Shown here: positions 1 through 7,612 of the stretch, piece by piece
Layout: each line of letters begins with the position of its first letter
How positions within the stretch are numbered: position 1 is the stretch's first letter
Assembly (NCBI RefSeq): GCF_900102345.1
Contig: NZ_FNKB01000001.1
Location: 1,922,001-1,986,000, forward strand
Length of the DNA stretch: 64,000 nt
Reading direction: 5' to 3'
DNA from: Leucobacter chromiiresistens
GTDB lineage: Bacteria; Actinomycetota; Actinomycetes; Actinomycetales; Microbacteriaceae
Notes under the pieces: model-generated
Database searches by the model: none
What the model saw: only the letters and a program-made list of their open reading frames with translations
Told to the model about the DNA's origin: nothing
Position numbers and translations under genes: made by a program

Positions 1-684
1 GATCGCAGTCGCCATCGTGACCGCCGCGAACGCCCCGCGATCCGCGGGCGTTTCGAAGACGACGAGCCGTGAGACGTCGCCGTTGCCCTGCGCGATCGCG
101 ATGATGCCGATCAGGATGATGACCGCCATGATCGCGATGGTGACGAGGGTGAGCACGAGGTTGAACTTCACGCTCTCGCCGACGCCGCGGAGGTTGATGA
201 TTGCGAGCACCAGGATGATCGCGATCGCCGCGAACATCGTCGCAGTCGCATCCTGCGGCACGCCGTCGATGAACTGGCCCATCCCGATGAGCAGGTTCTT
301 GCCGACGAGCGTCGCCGACGTCGCAGCGCTGGTGATGCCCGAGGAGGCGACGGCGAAGGCGATGATGAAGGTCACGAAGTGCACGCGGAACGCCTTGTGC
401 GCGTAGAGGGCCGCACCGGCCGCCTGCGGATACTTCGTCACCAGCTCGAGGTACGAGAACGCCGTGAGCGTCGCGATGACGAACGCGAGCAGGAACGGCA
501 GCCACGCGACGCCCCCGACCTGCCCGGCGACGCGGCCGGTGATCGCGAAGATCCCGGCGCCGATGATGTCGCCGATGATGAGGAGCAGGAGGAGCTTCGG
601 CCCGATGACGCGCTTCAGCCCCTCGCCGTGATCCCGGGGATCGTCGCCGATCGACGCGACAGCTTCGGTGTTCAACTGCGCCAT
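1..684 (-). CDS. APC-family amino acid/amine permease, N-terminal part
   Basis: This is the first 228 codons of an amino acid-polyamine-organocation permease; the rest lies beyond the left edge. The protein starts MAQLNTEAVASIGDD, and its first membrane segment carries LLLLLIIGDIIGAGIFAIT, the glycine-rich TM1 typical of APC transporters. About five further hydrophobic segments follow. An AGGAAG ribosome site lies about 6 nt before the ATG. The next gene upstream on this strand is an aldehyde dehydrogenase, with a hairpin terminator between them, so the two are probably separate transcripts. A nearby amine oxidase suggests an amine or amino acid substrate, but the sequence does not identify it. 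The frame is open throughout and the family call is firm. Confidence 0.9.
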   Translation of the reverse strand, partial: MAQLNTEAVASIGDDPRDHGEGLKRVIGPKLLLLLIIGDIIGAGIFAITGRVAGQVGGVAWLPFLLAFVIATLTAFSYLELVTKYPQAAGAALYAHKAFRVHFVTFIIAFAVASSGITSAATSATLVGKNLLIGMGQFIDGVPQDATATMFAAIAIILVLAIINLRGVGESVKFNLVLTLVTIAIMAVIILIGIIAIAQGNGDVSRLVVFETPADRGAFAAVTMATAI

Positions 685-859
685 GATGCTTCCTGTCGTG
701 TGCTCGGGAGTCGGGAGTGCGATCGTGCTCGGGCTGCGGCGCCGCGGGAACGATGTGGGCCTACTGTACTGCGCGGGCGGCGCCGTCGAGACGCGGGCGC
801 CCGACGATCGAGGCCGCGACGTCGGAGCGGTCGCCGACGCGCGGGCGCCGGGCGCGCGA

Positions 860-892
860 AGGCCCCGGCATCCGCAGGGAATGCCGGGGCCT
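860..892 (-). terminator. Hairpin terminator after the aldehyde dehydrogenase gene
   Basis: AGGCCCCGGCAT and ATGCCGGGGCCT form a perfect 12-bp stem around a 9-nt loop. It lies 18 bases past the dehydrogenase stop codon and before the permease gene. There is no U-tract, as is common for GC-rich actinobacterial terminators. Confidence 0.75.
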
Positions 893-910
893 CGGAACGA
901 GCGGCGCGCG

Positions 911-2269
911 TTACTTCGCGGCGAAGCGGAAGAGCTTCTTGTTCGCGAACTCGAGCATGCCCACCTTGCCGAGCTCACGGCCGTAGCCCGACTTCTTCAC
1001 GCCGCCGAAGGGCACATCGGCGCCCTCGAGGCCGGCTGCGCCGATGAAGACCATGCCCACGTCGAGCTGGTTGCCGACCTGCTCGGCGCGCTCCAGGTCG
1101 TCGCAGATGATGACGGAGCCGAGGCCGTACGGCGACGAGTTGGCGAGGTCGATCGCCTCCTGGTCGCTCGAGACCTTGTAGAGCTGCGCGACGGGGCCGA
1201 ACAGCTCCTGGCTGTAGACGTCCATCGTCGGCGTGATGTTCGTGAGGATCGAGGGGGTGTAGAGGTTGCCGTCGGGGGTGTTGTCGCCGACGAGCACCTC
1301 GGCGCCCTGGTCGATCGCTCCCTGCACCTGCGAGGTGAGCGTCTTCGTCGCGCCCGCGGAGGAGAGCGGGCCGAAGTCGCCGGCCTCGTACGACTGGCCG
1401 GCGATGGCGGCCTTGTACTTCTCGGCGAACTCGTCGAAGAGCGAGTCGATGACGACGATGCGCTTCGAGCCGTTGCAGGCCTGACCCGTGTTCTCCATGC
1501 GGCCGCCCACGGCGTGCTCGACCGCGTGGTCGAGGTCAGCGGTGTCGAGCACCAGGAAGACGTCGGAGCCGCCGAGCTCGAGCACGCACTTCTTCAGCGC
1601 GCGACCGGCCTGCTCGGCGACGATCGCGCCGGCGCGCTCCGAGCCGGTCAGCGAGACGCCCTGGATGCGATCGTCGGCGATGATGCCCTCGATCTGGTCG
1701 TGGGTCGCGAAGACGTTGACGTAGGCGCCCTTCGGGAACCCGGCGTCGAGGAAGAGCTGCTCGAGCGCGAGCGCGGACTCGGGGCACTGCGCGGCGTGCT
1801 TCAGGATGACCGTGTTGCCGAGGATGAGGTTCGGCACGGCGAAGCGGGCGACCTGGTAGTAGGGGTAGTTCCACGGCATGATGCCGAGGATCACGCCGGT
1901 GCCCTGGAAGCGGAAGAAGCTCTTCAGGCCGTCCTCCACCTCGAGTTGCTCGTCGGCGAGCCACTTCTCGGCGTTGGCTGCGAACGCGGCGCTGATGGCG
2001 CCCGAGAACTCGGCCTCGCCGACCGACTGGTCGATGGGCTTGCCCATCTCGCGGTTGATGATGGCGCCGAGCTCGTCCTTGCGCTCCTCGAACAGCTCTG
2101 CCGCCCGCTGCGCCAGGGCGGCGCGCTCGGCGACGGTGGTCTTGCGCGACCAGTTCTGGTACGTCTCATGCGCCGACGCGAGCGAGGCTTCGATCTCCTC
2201 GGTGGTCGCGTCGGGGTACTCGGCGACTGTCTCGCCCGTAGCCGGATTGATGACGGCGAACGTGCTCAT
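911..2269 (-). CDS. NAD(P)-dependent aldehyde dehydrogenase, succinate-semialdehyde dehydrogenase type
   Basis: A 452-residue aldehyde dehydrogenase. It has the NAD-binding SLTGSERAG loop, the general-base Glu in VLELGGSD and the nucleophilic Cys in GQACNGSKR, followed by ELFGPVAQLYKV. The short length and GKPIDQSVGEAE near residue 80 fit the GabD-like succinate-semialdehyde dehydrogenase group, which oxidises succinate semialdehyde to succinate at the end of GABA/putrescine breakdown. The chosen ATG (MSTFAVINPATGE) has AAGGAG ten bases upstream; an in-frame start 18 codons earlier has no such site and reads unlike the family. APC permeases on both sides and a flavin amine oxidase 2.3 kb away support a role in amine/GABA catabolism. 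The exact aldehyde is inferred. Confidence 0.9.
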   Translation of the reverse strand: MSTFAVINPATGETVAEYPDATTEEIEASLASAHETYQNWSRKTTVAERAALAQRAAELFEERKDELGAIINREMGKPIDQSVGEAEFSGAISAAFAANAEKWLADEQLEVEDGLKSFFRFQGTGVILGIMPWNYPYYQVARFAVPNLILGNTVILKHAAQCPESALALEQLFLDAGFPKGAYVNVFATHDQIEGIIADDRIQGVSLTGSERAGAIVAEQAGRALKKCVLELGGSDVFLVLDTADLDHAVEHAVGGRMENTGQACNGSKRIVVIDSLFDEFAEKYKAAIAGQSYEAGDFGPLSSAGATKTLTSQVQGAIDQGAEVLVGDNTPDGNLYTPSILTNITPTMDVYSQELFGPVAQLYKVSSDQEAIDLANSSPYGLGSVIICDDLERAEQVGNQLDVGMVFIGAAGLEGADVPFGGVKKSGYGRELGKVGMLEFANKKLFRFAAK

Positions 2270-2487
2270 AGGTGACTCACTCCTTAGTGATCGTCGGTGT
2301 TGTGCACGCCCAGTCTCCCACACCGGCTGTCCGCAGCACTACCGCTCGGATGGATCGGATCATGCGAATTCGCCGGGTATCGACCGGCCATTTCGAAAGC
2401 CGATCGGGGGCGAAGCTGCGGAATCCGTCGTGGTGCTCGACGGGGCGCGATCCGGATCACCGGGCCGGGAACCCGCTCGGACCGCAC

Positions 2488-2527
2488 TAGGATGATCGCT
2501 GTCGCACCCCCGACCTCATAGAGGAGG
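2488..2527 (+). promoter_or_regulatory. Candidate -10 box and ribosome site for the TTG-started permease
   Basis: TAGGAT at 2488-2493 is a good -10 hexamer, but no clear -35 lies 17 bases before it. GAGGAGG at 2521-2527, seven bases before TTG at 2535, fixes that unusual start codon. Confidence 0.5.
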
Positions 2528-2534
2528 ACTCGCC

Positions 2535-4055
2535 TTGGCGAAACACACGCTCAGCAATGCCACCGACACCGGGCACATCCACGTCGGCAAGGGCCTGAAC
2601 CAGAACGCGCTCGGAGTCGTCGGGTCGACGATCATCGGACTCGCCTCGACCGCGCCGCTCTACTCCCTGGCGGCGACGCTCGGGTACGTCATCCTCGCCG
2701 TCGGCGCCCAGGCCCCGCTGGTGTTCGTGGTCGCCTGCATCCCGATGGTGTTCGCGGCGTTCGCCTACCAGGAGCTCAACCGCGAGATGCCGGACTGCGG
2801 CACGACGTTCGTCTGGGGCGCGAAGGCGTTCGGACCGGTCGCGGGGTGGATCGGCGGGTGGGCGGTCGCCGTTTCGGCGGTGATGGTGCTCGCCAACGTG
2901 GGCGAGATCACCGGCCAGTACTTCTGGCTGCTGCTCGGCAACGAGGAGTTCGCCGACAACCGGGTCGTCGTCGTGGCGACGTCGGTCGTGTTCATGGCGC
3001 TCATGACGTTCATCAGCACCATCGGCGTGCAGATCGGCGAGAAGCTGCAGATGGTGCTCATGACCATCCAGATCGTCGCGATGCTGCTCTTCGGGGTGCT
3101 CGCGCTCGTGCACGCGCTCGACGGCAGCAACGCCGGCTCCATCGCCTTCGACTGGCAGTGGTTCAACCCGGGCGAGCTCACGTCGTGGTCCGGGTTCATG
3201 GAGGCCGTGCTGCTCGCGCTCTTCATCTACTGGGGATGGGACACGTGCCTCGCGCTGAACGAGGAGACGAAGAACCCCCGGAAGACCCCGGGGCGCGCCG
3301 CGCTCTCGACGATCGTCGTGCTCATCGTGCTGTACGTCGGCATCTCCGTCGCCGTCATGATGTTCGCGGGCTTCGGCGACACGGGCTTCGGCCTCACCAA
3401 CGAGGCGAATCTCGACGACGTGTTCACCGTGCTCGGCGGGGCGCTCTTCGGCCCGTGGGGCTGGTTCCTGCTGCTGGGCGTCATGCTGTCTGCGGCCTCC
3501 TCGACCCAGACGACGATCCTGCCGACGGCCCGCGGCACCCTCTCGATGGCCGTGTACCGCGCCCTCCCCGCGAAGTTCGCGGAGCTGCACCCGCGCTTCA
3601 AGACGCCGTGGTTCTCGACGACCGTGATGGGCGCCGCCGCGATCGTGTACTACGTCGGCATGTCGATCCTCTCGGAGGACATGCTGGCCGACTCGCTCAC
3701 CTCGATGGGGCTCGCCGTCGCGCTCTACTACGCCATCACCTCCTTCGCGTGCGCCTGGTACTTCCGCGACACCCTCCGCGACAGCGCGCGCAATCTGTGG
3801 ATGCGCGGCATCCTCCCCGTGCTCGGCGGCCTGATGCTGGCGTACGCGTTCGTGCAGTCGTGCATCGACATGATCAGCGTCGACTACAGCTACACCGTCA
3901 TCTTCGGGATCGGAGGCGCCTTCGTCATCGGCGTCGGCGCACTCCTCCTCGGATTCGTGCTGATGGGCGTCTGGTCGCTGCGACCCGCTGCGAAGCCGTT
4001 CTTCCGCGGCGAGAGCCTCAACCGCGAGACCCCGATCCTCGTCCCCGACGAGTGA
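2535..4055 (+). CDS. APC-family amino acid/amine permease
   Basis: A 506-residue membrane transporter with about 12 hydrophobic segments. The first one (GSTIIGLASTAPLYSLAATLG, residues about 32-52) is an APC-type TM1, and DTCLALNEETKNPRKTPG near residue 240 is the conserved cytoplasmic loop of amino acid permeases. The start is TTG, supported by a strong GAGGAGG site. It is divergent from the semialdehyde dehydrogenase and lies just upstream of a small membrane protein and a flavin amine oxidase, which suggests import of an amine, GABA or a related amino acid. A 19-bp hairpin follows the stop. The family is certain and the substrate unknown. Confidence 0.9.
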   Translation: MAKHTLSNATDTGHIHVGKGLNQNALGVVGSTIIGLASTAPLYSLAATLGYVILAVGAQAPLVFVVACIPMVFAAFAYQELNREMPDCGTTFVWGAKAFGPVAGWIGGWAVAVSAVMVLANVGEITGQYFWLLLGNEEFADNRVVVVATSVVFMALMTFISTIGVQIGEKLQMVLMTIQIVAMLLFGVLALVHALDGSNAGSIAFDWQWFNPGELTSWSGFMEAVLLALFIYWGWDTCLALNEETKNPRKTPGRAALSTIVVLIVLYVGISVAVMMFAGFGDTGFGLTNEANLDDVFTVLGGALFGPWGWFLLLGVMLSAASSTQTTILPTARGTLSMAVYRALPAKFAELHPRFKTPWFSTTVMGAAAIVYYVGMSILSEDMLADSLTSMGLAVALYYAITSFACAWYFRDTLRDSARNLWMRGILPVLGGLMLAYAFVQSCIDMISVDYSYTVIFGIGGAFVIGVGALLLGFVLMGVWSLRPAAKPFFRGESLNRETPILVPDE

Positions 4056-4064
4056 GTCGCGATC

Positions 4065-4115
4065 CGTTACGGCGCGGTCACGGAGTTGCGCGCCGCCCGT
4101 GACCGTGCCGTAACG
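4065..4115 (+). terminator. Long hairpin terminator after the permease
   Basis: Positions 4065-4083 and 4097-4115 form a 19-bp stem with a single G-T wobble and a 13-base loop, ten bases past the stop codon. It separates the permease from the next small gene, which starts 22 bases later with its own ribosome site. Confidence 0.75.
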
Positions 4116-4137
4116 CGCCTGCCGTGGAATAGGAGGC

Positions 4138-4638
4138 ATGGGTGAGCGGCTGCAGTGGAAGAAGGTCCTGTCGATCTGGATCGGCATGTACCCCGTCAAC
4201 GTTGCGACGTCGTGGGTGATCACCATGCTGCCGTGGTGGGGAGGCGTATCGCTGCCCGCGCGATCCGCCATCGTCGTGACCGTCGTCGCGCCGATCATGT
4301 GCCTCGTCATGATGCCCGCGGTGACGCGACTGCTCGCCCCGTGGCTGCGGCGCACCCCGGAGCAGGGGCGGATCGAGCGAGAGCTGTGCGCCCGGCTCGA
4401 CGCACTGGCCGCTCCGCACTGCGGCGCCGAGGAGGTGCGGGCCTCGCGATCCCTGGCCGAACGACGCCGGCCGCCGCGATCCTCCCGCTCCGACACCCCC
4501 GGATCCGCTCACTCCGACGCGGGTCTCCGCTACGCTGAGGAGGACCGCGGGGGCGCAGCGAGTCTCCACGCGAGCCTCGGGAGGTCACGATGGAGCGATT
4601 CGACACGGTGGTTGTCGGAGCCGGGGTATCCGGGCTGA
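4138..4638 (+). CDS. Small two-helix membrane protein of unknown function
   Basis: An ATG with AGGAGG five bases upstream opens a 166-residue frame. The first 75 residues look real: two membrane segments (WKKVLSIWIGMYPVNVAT and IVVTVVAPIMCLVMMPAV) ending in TRLLAPWLRR. This matches, from memory, the membrane tail of actinobacterial antibiotic-biosynthesis-monooxygenase (ABM) proteins, but here the ABM domain is absent. The last ~80 residues are rich in Arg, Ser and Pro, contain a candidate promoter (TACGCT at 4531) and overlap the amine oxidase start by 49 bases. The C-terminus may therefore be read-through sequence after an ancestral frameshift. No function is assigned. Confidence 0.6.
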   Translation: MGERLQWKKVLSIWIGMYPVNVATSWVITMLPWWGGVSLPARSAIVVTVVAPIMCLVMMPAVTRLLAPWLRRTPEQGRIERELCARLDALAAPHCGAEEVRASRSLAERRRPPRSSRSDTPGSAHSDAGLRYAEEDRGGAASLHASLGRSRWSDSTRWLSEPGYPG

Positions 4639-5954
4639 CGGCGGCGAGATTCCTCGCGAACCACGGGCACCGGGTGGTGGTGCTCGAGGCGAGGGATCGC
4701 GTGGGCGGCCGCACCTGCAGCGAGCTCGTCGACGGCGTCGTCACCGACATCGGCGCCTCCTGGATCCACGGCATCGACGACAACGCGCTCTACAGCCTGA
4801 CCCGGGCGTTCGACATGCGCGCGGTGGAGTTCACCGTCGGCAGCTATCAGCCCGACGGGCGGCCGATCGCGAACTACGGCCCCGACGGGGCGCGGCTCGA
4901 CGATCGGGCCGCGGCGGCCTTCGTCACCGACCTCCGCGAGGTCGACGCCGCGCTCGTCGCGGTGATCGACGTCGCCCCCGAGGGATCCTCGTACGCGGAC
5001 GCCATCGATCGCGCGCTCGCCGAGTTCGACTGGGACGAGGAGCGCGCAGCGCGCGTGCGCGAGTTCCTGCGCCACCGCGCCGAGGAGCAGTACGGCGTGG
5101 CCGCGGAGCGCCTCGATGCGCACGGCCTCGACGACGACCAGGTGGAGGGCGATGAGGTGGTCTTCCCGGGCGGGTACGACGCGCTCGCGCGCGGCCTCGC
5201 CGAGGAGCTCGACGTGCGCACGGGGCACGTGGTCGGCCGCGTGGCCTGGTCGGACGCGGGAGCGACCGTGGAGACGGAGCAGGGCGCCTTCGCCGCGGAT
5301 CGCGTCGTCGTGACCGTTCCCGTCGGGGTGCTCAAGGCCGACGACTTCGTCTTCGACCCCCCGCTGCCCGACCCGGTGGCCTCGGCGCTCGCCGGTCTCG
5401 AGATGAACGACTTCGAGAAGGTGTTCCTGCGGTTCCCCGAGCGGTTCTGGGACGCGGATGTCTACGCCATCCGCCGGCAGGGGCCCTCGGCGCTGTGGTG
5501 GCACTCGTGGTACGACCTCACCGAGCTCCACGGAGTGCCGACGCTCCTCACCTTCGCGGCCGGGCCGAGCGCGCGGGCGACGAGCGAATGGGGTGACGAG
5601 GAGATCGCCGCGTCCGTGCTCGCGTCGCTCCGCGAGATCTACGGCGTGGCCGTGACCGACCCGGAGAGTGTGCGCGTCACCCGTTGGCGCAGCGACCCGT
5701 ACGCGCGCGGCTCGTACGCGTACCTCGCGGTTGGCGCGCTGCCCGAGGACCACGAGGTGCTCGCCACCCCGCTCGGGGGAGCCGACGGATCGCCCGGCGT
5801 GCTCCACATCGCGGGCGAGGCGACCTGGGCCGAGGATCCCGCCACCGTCACCGCCGCGCTCTACTCGGGGCGGCGGGCCGCGGCGCGGATCCTCGACCGC
5901 GAACTCGACTTCGCCGAGCTGGCGCCCGAAGCGCCCGCGTCGACCGCGTCGTAA
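4590..5954 (+). CDS. Flavin-containing amine oxidase
   Basis: A 454-residue FAD-dependent amine oxidoreductase of the monoamine oxidase/polyamine oxidase family. The N-terminus has the Rossmann motif VVVGAGVSGLTAARFLANHGH, then VVLEARDRVGGRTCS and GASWIHGID, which contact FAD. The C-terminal FAD motif is GVLHIAGEATW...PATVTAALYSGRRAA. Such enzymes oxidise primary, secondary or polyamines to aldehydes with release of hydrogen peroxide. GGGAGG lies 5-6 bases before the ATG. The aldehyde product could feed the semialdehyde dehydrogenase at 911-2269, with the APC permeases importing substrate; this coupling is inferred from position. No export signal is visible, so it should be cytoplasmic. Confidence 0.9.
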   Translation: MERFDTVVVGAGVSGLTAARFLANHGHRVVVLEARDRVGGRTCSELVDGVVTDIGASWIHGIDDNALYSLTRAFDMRAVEFTVGSYQPDGRPIANYGPDGARLDDRAAAAFVTDLREVDAALVAVIDVAPEGSSYADAIDRALAEFDWDEERAARVREFLRHRAEEQYGVAAERLDAHGLDDDQVEGDEVVFPGGYDALARGLAEELDVRTGHVVGRVAWSDAGATVETEQGAFAADRVVVTVPVGVLKADDFVFDPPLPDPVASALAGLEMNDFEKVFLRFPERFWDADVYAIRRQGPSALWWHSWYDLTELHGVPTLLTFAAGPSARATSEWGDEEIAASVLASLREIYGVAVTDPESVRVTRWRSDPYARGSYAYLAVGALPEDHEVLATPLGGADGSPGVLHIAGEATWAEDPATVTAALYSGRRAAARILDRELDFAELAPEAPASTAS

Positions 5955-6031
5955 CGGAGAGCGCCGGTGCCGCGAGCGCCGTGCCTGTGCGGTGAGGTGC
6001 GGGTGCCGTGCCGGTGCGGTGCCGAGCGGGG

Positions 6032-7255
6032 CTACGGGAGCGGAATGGTGAGCGTGCCCGTCTCGGGCGGCGGCTCGATGGAGCGTCCCTTGAGGTCGGG
6101 CATCCAGCGCAGGGTGGCGACGGCGAGGATCGCGCACACGGCGAGCAGACCCGCCGAAACGATGATGGCTCCGCGGGCGCCCCCGATGTCGATGGCGACG
6201 CCGGCGAGCGCCGAGCCGGTGGCCACGCCCACGAGCGTGCCGGTGCCGATCCAGCCGTACGCCTCGGCCGTCTCCGAGAACCGCACCGTCGAGCTGACGA
6301 TGTTCGAGATCGCCGCGAACGTGGGCGCGGTGCCCATGCCGCCGATGAAGAGCACGGCGCAGAGCCACCAGATGTTCAGGCTGACGAGGCAGGCCGCGGT
6401 GCCCGCCAGCACGAGCACGATGCGGAGCGCCGGCGACCACGGGCGCATCTCGCGATGCCCGATGAGCAGGCCGCCGACCAGGGAGCCGCCGGCGAAGATC
6501 GCGAGCACCACGCCCGATTCGATGCTGCCGTGGCCGCCGTCGGGGCCGGCGAAGGCGGCGACGATCCCCGCTTCGATGGCGGCGAACGAGGCGACGAAGA
6601 AGAAGCTGAGGATGGTGCCGATGACGACGGTGGGGTAGCGGAGCACCGCGCCGAGGCCGCGCTTCGAGGGGAGCAGCTTCACCTTGCCGAGGGCCGGGCT
6701 CGAGATGAACCAGGCGCCGCCGAGCAGCATGAAGGCGGCCGCGACGCCGAGGCCGGCGGCCGTGCTGAACTGCGACGTGACGAACACCGCGACCACCGGG
6801 CCGATCACCCAGATGATCTCCTGCGCCGCGGCGTCGAGGGAGAAGAGCGCCTGCAGCTGCTTCCCGGGCACGAGCTTCGGGTACATGGTGCGCACGGCGG
6901 GGGTGATGGGCGGCGTCGTCAGCCCGACGAGCAGCGCGATCGCCGTGACGACCGGCAGCGGCAGGTGCACGACGGCGATCACGACGAGCAGCACCGAGCA
7001 GGCGATCGAGGTCGCGGTGAGCACGGGGCGCATGCCCCACTTGCCCATCAACCGGCTGCTCAGCGGGCCGGAGACCGCCTGACCGACGCTCTGCGATGCG
7101 AGCACGATGCCGGCCGAGGTGTAGTCGCCGTACGCCAGCTGGATGTGGAGCAGCACGATGATCGACAGCATCCCGAAGGGGAAGCGCGCCATGAGCTGCG
7201 ACCCGAGCACGCGGAACACGCCGGGATTGCTCCCCAGATCACGATACAAGCCCAT
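6032..7255 (-). CDS. MFS transporter
   Basis: A 407-residue major facilitator protein with about 12 hydrophobic helices and a central polar loop (SPALGKVKLLPSKRGLGAVLR). SSRLMGKWGMRPVL around residue 62 matches the loop 2-3 signature of MFS drug-efflux-like carriers. I chose the ATG giving MGLYRDLGSNPGVFRVLG because everything upstream in this frame is Arg/Ala-rich and overlaps a repeat block. TATACT lies exactly six bases before this ATG, so the mRNA probably starts at the A of ATG with no leader. It converges on the amine oxidase across a 77-bp gap. The substrate is unknown. Confidence 0.88.
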   Translation of the reverse strand: MGLYRDLGSNPGVFRVLGSQLMARFPFGMLSIIVLLHIQLAYGDYTSAGIVLASQSVGQAVSGPLSSRLMGKWGMRPVLTATSIACSVLLVVIAVVHLPLPVVTAIALLVGLTTPPITPAVRTMYPKLVPGKQLQALFSLDAAAQEIIWVIGPVVAVFVTSQFSTAAGLGVAAAFMLLGGAWFISSPALGKVKLLPSKRGLGAVLRYPTVVIGTILSFFFVASFAAIEAGIVAAFAGPDGGHGSIESGVVLAIFAGGSLVGGLLIGHREMRPWSPALRIVLVLAGTAACLVSLNIWWLCAVLFIGGMGTAPTFAAISNIVSSTVRFSETAEAYGWIGTGTLVGVATGSALAGVAIDIGGARGAIIVSAGLLAVCAILAVATLRWMPDLKGRSIEPPPETGTLTIPLP

Positions 7256-7261
7256 CAGACG

Positions 7262-7267
7262 AGTATA
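7262..7267 (-). promoter_or_regulatory. Leaderless -10 box for the MFS gene
   Basis: TATACT, then six bases, then ATG. With the usual seven-base distance to the start point, transcription begins at the A of the start codon. TCGAAT lies 17 bases farther upstream as a weak -35. Confidence 0.65.
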
Positions 7268-7360
7268 TGCGTGGTATCGGCCATATTCGAGTCGGCATTC
7301 CACTGATTCGCGCGTATTCTTCGTGAAGATCGAGCGAATCCGGGGTGTCGGCCGTGCGGC

Positions 7361-7460
7361 GCGCGTCGCGCAGGGGATCCAGCTCGCGCGTCGCGCAGGG
7401 GATCCGGCTCGCGCGTCGTCCAGGGGGTTTCGGCCGCGCGTCGCGCAGGAGATCCGGCGC
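7361..7460. repeat. Four tandem 25-bp repeats
   Basis: Head-to-tail units at 7361-7385, 7386-7410, 7411-7435 and 7436-7460 share the core GCGCGTCGCGCAGGGGATCC. Units 1 and 2 differ at one position; unit 3 is the most diverged. They fill the gap between the MFS start and the helicase terminator. The 25-bp period is not a multiple of three, so this is unlikely to be coding. Confidence 0.85.
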
Positions 7461-7495
7461 TGCGCGGAGGCGATCCCGGCGCGGCGTCCGCGCGA

Positions 7496-7519
7496 CGCCG
7501 AATCTCCTGCGCGAACGCG
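7496..7519. repeat. Inverted copy of the 25-bp repeat
   Basis: The reverse complement, CGCGTTCGCGCAGGAGATTC and on, matches repeat unit 4 (7437-7460) at most positions. The two could fold into a stem around a 35-base loop. Confidence 0.6.
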
Positions 7520-7548
7520 GTCGAGCAGCAGCGGGAGGGGATGCAGCA

Positions 7549-7587
7549 CTGCCGGGCGGAGCGTCGAACGACGGCTCCGCCCGGCAG
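7549..7587 (-). terminator. Terminator of the DEAD-box helicase gene
   Basis: CTGCCGGGCGGAGC (7549-7562) and GCTCCGCCCGGCAG (7574-7587) form a perfect 14-bp stem with an 11-base loop, starting 25 bases past the helicase stop codon. Confidence 0.8.
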
Positions 7588-7612
7588 CCTCACCTCCGGG
7601 AGTGCGTGCGGG

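Noticed and set aside
2487..4496. Very long open frames on the strand opposite clear genes, e.g. a 669-codon frame antisense to the permease and an 836-codon frame antisense to the amine oxidase and MFS genes
   Set aside because: Their products are Arg/Asp/His/Gly-rich low-complexity strings without domains, as expected for antisense frames in very GC-rich coding DNA.
7256..7612. Arg/Ala-rich frames through the 25-bp repeats as real genes
   Set aside because: They exist on both strands, have no ribosome sites, and the repeat period is not a multiple of three.
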